Origin: Panicum virgatum
Lineage: Eukaryota > Streptophyta > Magnoliopsida > Poales > Poaceae
Direction: 5' to 3'
Length of the DNA stretch: 64,000 bases
Assembly: GCF_016808335.1 (NCBI RefSeq)
Contig: NC_053147.1
Coordinates: 68,508,960-68,572,959, forward strand
Below are positions 1-10,332 of the stretch, one piece after another (the stretch's first letter is position 1; each line of letters starts with the position of its first letter). The notes beneath the pieces were generated by a model. It had not been told where the DNA came from, made no database searches, and worked only from the letters and a program-made list of their open reading frames with translations. A program made the position numbers and the translations under genes.

Positions 1-545
1 GTTTTTTTTTTGTGCTGAAAGGATAAATCTTCCTTGGTGCTGCCAGCAACGCGTGGTATTGCAAAGTTCAAAATTGAAAACTCCACGGCATTAACATCAA
101 GAGCTGCCCTAGCTGGTGTTTATTACATTTATATTTAGCTTCCAGACCATTTCTTTTCTTATTTACACTGCTGAAGGATAGAGTCTTTTAAGTTTTAACA
201 GGATAGTTTGGACTGGGCAGGTTATGCCTGTAGATACTGTTCACTTGTGTCTGATAAGCGCTGTGAAAAATGGCTACAAATATTTAGAGATGCCACTTTC
301 CCATTAGTTGCCAAATGCACTGTTGGTTTACGACATCACAAATCAACTTTATCTGCAGCATTATACTTGTGAACTTTCAGATTTTTTTTAAAAAAAATCC
401 AGAACTTTCTAAGTAAATCTCAAATGCCAAACGAATTCATAGCTTAATTCTATAGTTCACAATTTTTTTGTATGTACTCCTCGAGTCCTCGGAATGAAGT
501 TTTGGATCAGTGGCAAGGTGATGATTTAGAAATGTGCAAAGCTCC
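1..545 (+). repeat. 3' flank of an upstream F-box copy (duplicate of 3570-4105)
   Basis: This stretch matches 3570-4105, the DNA just downstream of the F-box pseudogene, nearly base for base for about 540 bases. Shared phrases include gcaaagttcaaaattgaaa and gatgtttattacatt/ggtgtttattacatt, and the match stops near 545. The second copy lies directly 3' of an F-box gene, so the first is probably the 3' flank of another F-box copy left of the window. I see no coding sequence here. From 546 to about 1100 the DNA is AT-rich and I recognise nothing. Confidence 0.7.
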
Positions 546-1116
546 GGAAAAATTTAGAGAAACGGAACCCTGGAATTTCCGTGCATCATTGCAATGACAG
601 TTTTTTTTTTTTTTGAAAAACATTGTTGCGCACTTGAGTCCATCACAAGTTAAATGCTGCACTTGATGATTTTCGTTCTGTAAACTGGCGAACTCTGTAG
701 CAGTTAAACCTATGTTGATCCTTACAACAAATTTTGAAATGACACCATTATATGGTTGTAATGCAAGACTTCTGTATGTTGTTAACATTAGGAAAATACT
801 GTATATGTTTGGAAATGTTTAGCCCATGAGTCTCTGATTGGTTTAATGATATCACCCTTATGATGTGAAATTGCTTCTCACCACTCAACCCTCTGTTGCT
901 CTAATCAAATGCCAAAACAAGCAACATGCTTGTATTAGGGTGACATGTTTGTAGAAGTGTGAGATTGATTTTGGAGTTGAGTAGAGAGTTAACTAGTGAT
1001 GTTAATCCTTGTGTATGGGATGCCATCGCTATGTAATGCATTAAATGTTAAGCTGTATGGTTAATTATCTAAAGAATTACAACACATGAATACCTATCTG
1101 AGCAAGGATAGTTAGA

Positions 1117-1215
1117 ATCAATGTTTATAAAGCGGTAAGGCGAGGCGAGGCGATAGGCCACCGCTCGGACGCCTAGACGAATAAAGTGTGAGGCGAGGCG
1201 ATGCCTTATTCACTC
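1117..1215. repeat. Degenerate ggcgag-rich repeat
   Basis: The motif aggcgaggcgaggcgat occurs at about 1139 and again, shortened, at 1191-1202, separated by a cctagacg core. Such gcgaggcg strings are common as relics in grass intergenic DNA. I cannot assign a family and see no terminal repeats. The rest of 1216-1927 is the upstream region of the F-box pseudogene, GC-rich from about 1660. Confidence 0.3.
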
Positions 1216-1927
1216 AAATACGCATACATTTATCTTCACATACATATACATTTACCTGTAAAAGAAAAGAAAAAATAGAGGACCACTGGGTACTAATTGA
1301 TATCCTGCTATTTTTGCACTACTGATCCTTCAGTCAGTGTACATGAATGCACCCATGTCAGTTCTGTCTGTCGTATACTACTGATTCTCGATATTCTTCT
1401 GTTCTTCAACTACTGACCCTAGGTCACGTACAAAAATATGTGCAGAAAACTTTGTGGCAAAAATATGGAAAAAAGACCATATAATCCTTCCTCAACGTGC
1501 ATGCAAATTTTGAACATTTCAAAAGAATTATTCAAGGAGGAAAAAAAAGGCCCAGCCCGACAAACTCCTTGCGTGCACAAACTTGGGCTCAGATATGGCC
1601 TGTTTCTGTAACGCGGCCCAGCCCACAAAACCACCATCTAACCCTCCTAATCCCCCATCCCCCCCTGACGATCGTCGACCGCCGTTTCGCGGCTTGCTCG
1701 ATCGTCGCCGGCGGCCGGCGGCGGCGGGGAGCACCCTTCGTCGTGACGCTCGTAGCTGAGCTTAGAGAGAGAACACAGCGGTCTGGGGCCGTCCAGGAGG
1801 AGGGATCAGGCGGCGGCGCTCCCCATCGTCCCCGGCGGCCGGTAAGCTTCCCCATCTCGGCGAGCGCCGCACTCCGATCTGCCGCTCATCCCCTCACCTC
1901 AAGCTCCTCCTTTTCGTTCGCAGCGGC

Positions 1928-3203
1928 ATGGACAGCCCCAAGAGGAGCGCGGCCGCGGTGGCCTCGCTGCCCGACGACGCCATCGTGGAGATCCTCTCCC
2001 GCGTCCCGGCCAGATCCCTCTGCCGGTTCAAGTGCGTGTCCAAGGCGTGGCGCGACCTCATCGCCGACCGCCACAACTGCAAGAAGCTCCCCCAAACCCT
2101 CGAGGGCTTCTTCTGCGCCTACGATGGCGAGATACACGGCGGCAACCGCGGCGATGGCGGCGGCGAGGGGGTCGCGTCGTCCAGGGGCGCTTCATCGACA
2201 CGCTGGGTAGATCCGTGCCCCTCGCGTCTTTCTCCTTCCTGAGCGAGCAGCCGGGAATTGAGGAACTCAATCTCGTGCATTCCTGCAACGGCCTCATCCT
2301 CTTCAGTCACATACGGGATTCGGAAACCTACGATTCACTGGGCTTTATCGTGTGCAACCCCGCCACCGAGCAATGGGTGCCCGTGCCCGACTCCGGCTGG
2401 AACCCTAATCTGTTTCACCAAGCGGATGAGAACGAGGATTCGGATTCGGACTGGTACTGTGATCCTAGCTTCAGGTTCACCTATTTGATTTTCGATCCTG
2501 CTGTGTCCTCGCACTTTAAGTTGGTCGAGTTCTGGACGTACGATGAGATTAAGTATTTAGTGGGAGAGGTGAACACCTACTCGTCTGAGGATTTCGTGAG
2601 AGAGGTGCACACCTACTCGTCTGAAACTGGGGTATGGTCTGAGGGGACAAGTGAGTGGAGTTCAGGTGAGGACTTATGTTTCTTCGCACAATGCGCCTTT
2701 GTTAATGGCATGCTGCATTTCAATGTCACCCACCTTGATATAGACCAGGAGGCAGGAGCAAATAGTTGCAGTTGATGGGGAAGGGAAGAAGTGTAGGATC
2801 ATCAGCAGGCCGGAGAAGTCTAGTGATGTGGTTTTTGTTGGTCAATCCCAAGGACAGCTGCATTACATGAGTCAACACAGAGACAAAACTCGCCAGATGA
2901 CTGAACTGTCCATTTGGGTTCTTCAGGACTACAATAAAGAAGAATGGGTTCTGAAGCACAGTGTCCTTTTTGCAGCTGTTTGGAAGAACGAGTTTCCAAG
3001 TTGAACATGATTACAATGTGGTTGCCATTCACCCGGACCGCAATATGATCTTCTTTGTTAAGCACTGGGACCTGAAACTGAAATCATATGACATGGATAG
3101 CAAGGAAGTGCGCACTCTCTGTACTCTAGGGGTTCGCCGTCAGGATATTTTACCATATGTTCCCTATTTCATGGAGTCATCGGCACTTGCTAGTAAGCAC
3201 TGA
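1928..3203 (+). pseudogene. F-box protein pseudogene (three frameshifts)
   Basis: An intact family member would be an SCF ubiquitin-ligase adaptor. The start at 1928 (MDSPKRSAA) leads into an F-box at about residues 12-55: LPDDAIVEILSRVPARSLCRF followed by KCVSKAWRDLIAD. The C-terminal half resembles the grass F-box-associated (kelch-like) domain: HSCNGLILFSH, FIVCNPATEQWVPVP, then NVVAIHPDRNMIFF, ending ASKH at 3203. The reading frame changes three times: near 2185, where about one base seems missing before RFIDTLGRS; near 2745-2761, where a 7-base tandem duplication (caggag/gcaggag) shifts the frame; and near 2958, where one base is missing before SFLQLFGRT. I therefore call it a pseudogene. 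Three base-calling errors would be the alternative and could be tested with reads. It is one member of a probable tandem array. Confidence 0.8.
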
Positions 3204-3569
3204 AATTGTGCCTTGTGAGCTACTAAGTCAAATTTGATGTTCCAAGTAATGTGTTCCAGCACAGGAGCATCTAGCAACATAAATATATCTGTAGAATTAG
3301 GTAATGTGTTCTGATGGTGCTTCGATGTACTACTGCTCATGCATTTTGTGTGCTATATACTGCAAACAAATACTCGAGGCACATGTGTAAGTTACCATTA
3401 CATATGTATGCTATTGCCTAAGTTGCAGAATGTATGATGTTTGAACTTCTAAGTTCCTAAGCTCTATTTTTCCTGTTTCCAGAATCATAATGGATGTAGC
3501 ACTTTCTTCACTTTTATTTTTCATGCAACTGAGTGTTTACAAACTGTGAATAATTGTTTCCTCCTGTTT

Positions 3570-4105
3570 TTGTTTGTGCTGAAAGGATAAACCTTCCTTG
3601 TTGCCAGCAACGCATGGTATTGCAAAGTTCAAAATTGAAATCTCCACGGCATGAACATCAAGGGCTGACCTAGCTGATGTTTATTACATTTTATATTTAG
3701 CTTGCAGACCATTTTTTTTTTCATATTTACACTGCTGAGGGATAAAAACCTTTTAATAGGATAGTTTGGACTGAGCTGGTTATGCCTGTAGATACTATTC
3801 ACTTGTGTCTGATAACACCGCTGTGAAAAATGGCTACAAGATTTAGATATGCCACTTCCCCATTAGTTGCTAAATGCACCGATGGTTTACAACATCACAA
3901 ACCAACTTTATCTGCAGCATTATACTTGTGAAATTTCAGAACCTTTTTTTTTTGTTGAAAATTTCAGAGCTTTTCAAGTAAATCTCAAATGCCAAACAAA
4001 TTCATAACTTAATTCTATAGTTCACAATTTTTTATACTCCTCGTGATGAAGTTTTAGAGCAGAGGCAAGGTGATGATGATTTAGAAATGCGCAAAGGCTG
4101 GTGTT
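3570..4105 (+). repeat. 3' flank of the F-box pseudogene, second copy
   Basis: Second copy of the segment at 1-545, with scattered substitutions and small indels (for example a longer T run at about 3712). It begins some 370 bases after the pseudogene stop and ends near 4105, where the two copies diverge. The interval 3204-3569 is probably 3' UTR and AT-rich flank, with no other gene visible. Confidence 0.7.
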
Positions 4106-5077
4106 GAAGCATGAGTGTTTAACCCCAAAGCAAAAACTGAATAATTCAACGCACAAAGCAAAAACAGTACTGCTGATGCTTTGCTATGCTGCTGAATAAT
4201 CTCTCATGGAACCTGAGAGCCATTTGGACTGAATCGTCATAGTATCAGAGATACTAACACATGCCCTACTATTCCCCGTCTCCAACAGGGGAAGCTGAGG
4301 AGTGAGGACCGAGTAGTCCTGACTCCTGACAACAATTGTGTGGGGATTAGGAATTTTCCATTGAAACGATGCAACCAAGCCTGAATGTAGCAAGCATCAT
4401 TCCTTGAATCTACAACTACCCTTGTGTACACCGAATCTGGTTGACCTGAAGTGATGCACACAGCTGCATAGCTTTGTGTGTACTGCATATACTCTAGGCG
4501 GTGCCATCGAGGATCAAGGTCAGACCTCGAGCAGCAACACCAGGACAAAACGCATGCAGATTAATTGAGTAGCTACCAGTTACCAATGACTGAAAAATGC
4601 CATCATACATGCAAACAAATATTAGAGGTTAAACAAGAAATTGCGTGTGCATTCATAGTATAAACAAATAAACACCTTATGTTCCCTTTACAAAGATTCA
4701 GCAAGTATGCTGATGGTAATTTTCCCTCTGTCAAATGATGAAATTAACACGATTGAAGATTCAGCAATCAGCATGCATAATTGCTAGCTTTCACAAATCA
4801 CAATGAAGGTCCAGCAATCATACCTCCTCAAACCACATTCGGAAGCACAGATAAGCACACCAACAGAACTTCAACCAATTTCCACAGCTTTGAAAAAGTT
4901 GATTCATTTTCACCTAAGGACGAATCTACAACATTCTCATGTATACCGGCAGAGCTGTATATGGTACAACATCATACAACTACTGAAAGCCAGTGGTTGA
5001 TGCACCAGGTACAATGCCACCGAAACGAAAAAAAAACTTCTTACAAAGAGACATGGTTACACATAGTGACATAGATG
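4106..5077. other. Intergenic / 3' region of the KASH gene, unresolved
   Basis: There is no feature with solid support. The first ~80 bases downstream of the 5078 stop are presumably 3' UTR of the minus-strand KASH gene. A minus-strand open frame at 4237-4548 has a coherent stretch (about SYAAVCITSGQPDSVYTRVV) but no family I recognise and no clear splice partner; it is listed among rejected items. Confidence 0.4.
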
Positions 5078-7356
5078 CTATGTAGGTACAAAATAGAGCT
5101 CATTACTGGGATGCTGCTTCCACCAAACTAACAATAAAGCAACGATCAACACAGAGCAGACAAAAGGAATCAATCGACTGCTAAGACAGTTTGTTTCTCT
5201 TTTCTTCGTTCGACACATCTTTTGATTCTCTGCAGCAGCGGCAGCAGCAGCAGCATGGCGTTCTTCACATGAGGCTCTTGCACTATCAGAACGCCTGCTG
5301 TTGGTTGGGAACTTCAGGTCTTCGGTCAGCAAGCCTATCTTTTCCTCAAGTTCGCCATCCTTTTGAAACAAAAAATGGTCTTGGCACTGTATCTGCCTAA
5401 AAGCTTGACTTTTAGGTAAGCGGTGGCTCTCTCTTTCTGAGTCACTGCAAGAGGTGAAAGAGTAGACCTGCCTCCTTGGAGTTGACAAAGCTTGACGCCT
5501 GTACACCTGGGTTCAGGGTAAAAGTAACTATGAATTCATTTTAATCTACAAACTCTGTAATACTCTCAAACTTCATTGTGCAAACCAAATTACTGAAAAA
5601 TGAACATCACCAACACAAATATTTATACATCTATAGAATTACCATGGCCCACCCAATCGATGTAGATGATATTTATTGCACCATATTAAAAAAAATATCA
5701 ATACAAAAGGAAGATGAAAACATCAGTTGCTTCTGCACCAAAATTCAAAGTGATCATTTTCAGTATCATTCAAGGAACAACATAAATATAGACAATATTC
5801 CAAAGGTCAATAATAGTAATTCATATACCATGCCTTAACGTGCTAAGTATATCAAAGATCTAAAATTGCTAGATTCCTCCCCTTTCCCCCCTTTTCCCTC
5901 TTGTATATGCTCCTGTAAGTGGCCAACTGCTCTGTCTCTTCTCTTTTCTTTTTAATTTAATATAATTTGTGCTGTGGGTTACTCCCCCACAGTTTTGCCC
6001 TAAAAAAAATCTGAAATTGCTCAATTTAAATGATGATCTGCCATATACCTGATTAGTAGCTCGAGGTGTTAAACAAGTAGGACATGGGTCACCAACTCCT
6101 GTCAACACATCTGAGCACCTCCTACTTGCCTTAACAAGACCAGCAGAACTGGATTGTCCTATTATACCCATAGTATCACGACAATCAGGTACTGAAATGT
6201 GGAAAAACTCATCATTGGACATTCCATGTGAAAAGTGAGATCCACTACTCCAAAGGCGCCGCCTTGCACGTGTACTTCCAAGAATATCAGCACACTGTCC
6301 AACTGGCGGCTGAGAATCAAAGTCATTAAACGAACGAACAGATTGCACCTCACAAGGAGATTCACTAGAGCCACTGTCTCTAATATCCAAATCATCAAGT
6401 GGAGAATTTGACCCCTTCCTGCTATGCCTCCCACTACAGTTTACCAACGGACTAAACTTTTTGTGGTCTCCACATTCCTCCTGCCTCTCAAGTAGCTTAG
6501 CAGTCTCAGCTGCTTGAGAAGCTGCAGTGCAGATATCTGCAATATAGCCAGCTTGGCATTGCTCCAAAGCTTGGATAATGCTGCTGATCTCAGAAGATAT
6601 TATCCTCACATCCAACCTTTTCATGATGGAATGTATCATTTGAATGGATGACATAATCATCTGAGAATTGCTTGCCTTAGTGCTATGATCCAATATCTGT
6701 AATCCTGATCTTATCAATGATCTTCCATAAGGCTCCAGTGTCAAAGGATTATATTTTGACAGAGCAACTACCAAGCTTAAGTGCACAACTGTGTGACAGT
6801 GAACCTCCTCTAGAGCCCCCGAGACCTTCAAGCAAACACCATTGACCAACTCATTGGATGCGAATTGCCAATTGTTGGACTGGACAAGAGCAGTGATACA
6901 AAGAGCAGAACCAGAAGAGATGCTCTTGTTGGTGTTCATCAAGCAATCTGATAAGGGATGGCAAAGGGAGCTCATGATCTCAGATTTCTCTTCTTCTCTA
7001 CCCAGAGGATCAATGCCATAGCGGGATAATGTGCAAACCACCTTGGAGCAACCAGCACTATGCAAAGACCCTGATGACATAATCCTGATGATTGCTGAAA
7101 TAATCTGTCCGATGTGTGGTACAATGTTGCGGCCATGAACTTCTGCGGCAGTCTCAAAAATGCATAGGATCTCCTCCATAGAGTACGAGCTTGGCTTGTC
7201 AGGGGAGCACACACGGGCAAGAAATGGAGGAAGTGTGTTCGAATCAAGATCTTTCACATACAGTTTCAAGCCTCTGAAGGCAGGCTGGTGGCTGATGGGT
7301 TCCATAGTAGAAACGTCCAGTTCTTGATATTCACCCACTCCAATACTTCTAGACAT
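5078..7356 (-). CDS. ARM-repeat KASH protein, SINE1/SINE2 type (nuclear envelope)
   Basis: Plant SINE proteins sit in the outer nuclear membrane: the C-terminal KASH tail binds SUN proteins in the lumen and the N-terminal ARM domain faces the cytoplasm (actin link, guard cell function in Arabidopsis SINE1). Two coding exons fit, 7356-6049 and 5506-5078, joined in phase 0 (donor gtatatgg at 6048, acceptor ccag before 5506), giving about 578 residues. Residues ~15-290 are helical ARM-like sequence with GLKLYVKDLDSNTLPPFLA near the N-terminus, the most diagnostic family block. A Ser/Asp-rich linker follows, then an Ala run (gcagcagcggcagc microsatellite, ~5233-5256). A single membrane span (IPFVCSVLIVALLLVWW) is followed by a short lumenal tail ending YFVPT; the terminal VPT is the plant KASH signature. 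The start MSRSIGVGEY was chosen over an upstream ATG at 7374 because a good acceptor (atgaatccag) ends at 7365, between them. SINE1 versus SINE2 cannot be decided here. Confidence 0.8.
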
Positions 7357-8400
7357 TGCATACACTGGATTCATTCAAGAAACAAAAAGAAGAGTTGTCA
7401 GCAAAAGTAAACGATGTATGCATGTCCGGGGAGCAAATAAGCAAACCTACATGTGACCGTCTGTTGAGTTAAAACATACCAAAACACGACAAAAACTTTA
7501 TTCAGAGGTTTCAGTTGATTCGCCGCCCAATAACAATATATGCAGAGCACGCTCATATAACAAGCAGTAGAGCGCACAGTACAGAATGCAAGTAATAAGA
7601 AAAAGGAAGGGGAGAGAATAACCAGATAATGACTATTCCGAGGTAGCGAGTTTAGGTGTTAATTTGTTTAGAGCAAAATCAATTATGTACAGAGCAATAT
7701 GATGCTACAATTTTTTTTTTCCAGAAACAAATATTTCGATCAGGCATTCAGAGAAATGGTGCCGGAATCATCCTGTACAGTATGGACACAAAATCTTCGG
7801 TTAATTACTTGCCACTCACTGGCACCACCGGTAGAGCATGGCTAAGCCCAAAAACCTCATTTGAACCCGCCCAAGAAATTCGAAATAAACGGCACCCGCG
7901 CCTTGCAAGTCCATGGATACGCCTCCTACACCGATACCAATCGATCTTGCGCGCGCTGAGGAAGAAGAAAGAGAGACCAATCGAACTGAACAAGTCAAGA
8001 ACCGTCGAGGGTGGATTCGACTGGCACACCAACATGAGGCAAGAAACTGCGCGAGGCCCCAGATCTCCCGTAGAACAAGCGACCGAAAACGATAAAGATT
8101 TTGACTCGACTTCGCATATCAGTTCGAACATCCCGCAGAGAAATCCACGGTTCGGGGGGGAGACAACCGAGGCGAGGGAGCAAGGGTTTCCTTACCGACG
8201 AATCGGGACGGATCCCCGCCCCGCGCCAATCCAAGGCCGGTGAAACGGGGGAGGGGGCTACGGCGAAGATGGACGAGGAGTTCTTGCGGCGGCGGTGGGT
8301 CGCCGCCGGAGTGGACGCCGCTCCGGTGGGTTGGTGGGGGGTGGGGGCGGGTTCGACGGCGCCGGCTCGGACGGAGAGGGAGAAGGCGGCGGTCTGAGCG
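7357..8400 (-). other. 5' leader with intron of the KASH gene
   Basis: Inferred leader of the minus-strand gene. A consensus donor (gtaag on the minus strand, plus positions 8191-8195) and the acceptor at 7365 would define a 5' UTR intron of about 830 bases. The GC-rich block 8130-8400 is the likely first exon and promoter. Plus-strand open frames in this block are a by-product of its high GC and have no recognisable product. No TATA box is obvious. Confidence 0.45.
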
Positions 8401-8589
8401 GCAGTTCGAGTTTTTTGAGGTCAAACCGTCAATGTGCTATGGGCTTTGGCTTTTTGGGCCCTCCTTGTTGCGGCCCAATCTGGTGGGGCCCAAGGCCCAA
8501 AATGATGAATATCTCTCCTCTTTTTTTCTTCAAAAAGATGAAATTGTTTTTTTTTCTTTTGTAGACGTGGCCACATAATTGTTGTCATA

Positions 8590-8903
8590 TTTTTTTAGAT
8601 TACACAGTATAACTCAGGTACTCACAACGTATGCACACTCACACCCCTATAAACACATGTACGCAAACTCTACCTCTATGAGCATCTTCAACCACCCCTA
8701 TGAACACATATATGCAAACCTTGAGCCGGCAAATCCTCGAGATTGACGAAGTCAGTATTGGCGCCTCCCTGCTAACGGGAACGTCGACTACCACTGAATA
8801 CACAACGTCGTCAGATCCCAGAATATTCGCTCCCAAGAGAAGTCGAACCCAGGATATCTGGTGCTATCGAGGCTCTTATAACCATTAGACTACAAGCCCT
8901 TTG
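8590..8903 (-). mobile_element. tRNA-derived SINE retrotransposon
   Basis: Read on the minus strand, the element starts at about 8903 with gggcttgtagtctaatgg, a box A-like segment, and has ggttcgact (box B) about 40 bases further on at roughly 8842-8850. A tRNA-unrelated body of some 230 bases follows, and the element ends in a short A run (T run at 8591-8596). This order, pol III promoter boxes then body then A tail with a total of about 310 bases, is that of Poaceae SINEs. I could not find a clean target-site duplication; only a short imperfect catat match flanks it. Confidence 0.65.
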
Positions 8904-10332
8904 GCATCATATTCATGTACTTGTTTAAACTGCCATGTCATTCTGGTAGAAAACCCGGATGAAGTGGGCACTGTTGTTAGAGCCAGTCTCATCTGACGTA
9001 TGGTCAAATTTTGGCGCAGCCATAAAGGAAGGACGAACGCCATGGCTTTGTGCTCTCAAAAAGTCATGATGACAACATGAAGGAGAATACAGAGGAGCAT
9101 CAGTTTCTCCTCTTTTTCACTTTCATGCGTTTTTTCTAAGCAGCACCGATGCTGTGCAGTAACTTTTTTTTTTCAAGCTTCCATTTCTTTGCACTTAGAA
9201 TATCAGGTAGTGCTTGTTTGCCTGTAATTTACATTCTGAATTTGAAACTTGAGGGAAACTGTAAGATGAAGGTTGCAGTTACAATTTGGTGTGCTACATG
9301 ATGTCAGGTGTCTCTTGGAAAGGATGCAAAGGATATAAAGGCAGGGGAGGGTAGCTCACACATGTTGGGCTTTGGGCTTCGGGCATGCAAAGGTCCAGAC
9401 GAAACTGAAACGCCACGAGTCCACGACCACACACCAGCAGAAAAGAAAAGGAGGGAAAGCAGTACGAAAATTGGAAGAACCGGAACAGTGTATTCATTTC
9501 AAATCCATACGCCCGGCACAAAAATAAATGAGTCAAAGTTGGAGGGAGAATTTGGGGTAGATGCATATATTTCGCCACCAGCAATTCGAAACCCATACAT
9601 GCATGTCTTTGGAAAAGAAAACATATTGAAGTTTGATACTCACATGTTTATGATATTGCGTATCTTTTTCTCATTAATTCGAATTCGGTGTATGCATATC
9701 AGCAATATCTTTTCTTTTTTGTTTCTATCTATATCTATTGATTTAGTCATCTTACCGTGATATTTAGAATCTCCCACGATTTTGATTTGAATTTCCCTGA
9801 TAGGATGCTTCACCCTGAAGGAAATACTTTTTAGAATACATATATTTTCGAGAAAAAAGGATAATAATCACTAAAAATTCCAAAAAAAAATATTGCTTCC
9901 CTCATGAAACTTCCTGTTTGCCCTAAAAATCACCTCCAAGATAGTACAATAGTAGAAACTCTATAAACTTGAAGAAAGAGCAAAGACTCGAACTTTGATG
10001 TAACCGGCCTAAAAAAGCATGAAACACGAAACCTAGAGACGAAGCAAATAAAAAAGTGTAAAAAGGCACCCAAGAGAGAAAATGAATTTCCATTTGTAGC
10101 CCTTTCACAGCTGTTGCCTACAGTACAAAAAAAAACCAAAAAACGCGGAGCCTTCCCATAAAAACCTCTGAATTTCTCCCAAACAAAAAGCACCCGAAAT
10201 CCCCTCACCTACTCGTCCCCCTCCCTCCCTCTCCCTCTGGCCGCGCCGCCTCGCCGGCGGTTGCCCGCCTGCCAGTGCCAGCCCCTCCGCCTCCGGCTTC
10301 TCCTGCTCCCTCACGACAACGCGCGACCGGGC
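8904..10332. other. Intergenic and GATA gene upstream region
   Basis: AT-rich DNA with no recognised gene up to about 10,190. From 10,200 the sequence becomes GC- and CT-rich (ctccctccctctccctctgg at 10,220), typical of a grass 5' UTR, and runs into the GATA start at 10,333. The first transcribed base cannot be placed from sequence. Confidence 0.4.

Noticed and set aside
4237..4548. Minus-strand frame that reads like coding sequence (TSGQPDSVYTRVVVDSRND)
   Set aside because: No recognised family and no convincing splice partners; could be an alternative or relic exon, but there is not enough support to annotate it.
8838..8903. tRNA gene
   Set aside because: Only boxes A and B match; no complete cloverleaf, and a SINE body with an A tail follows.
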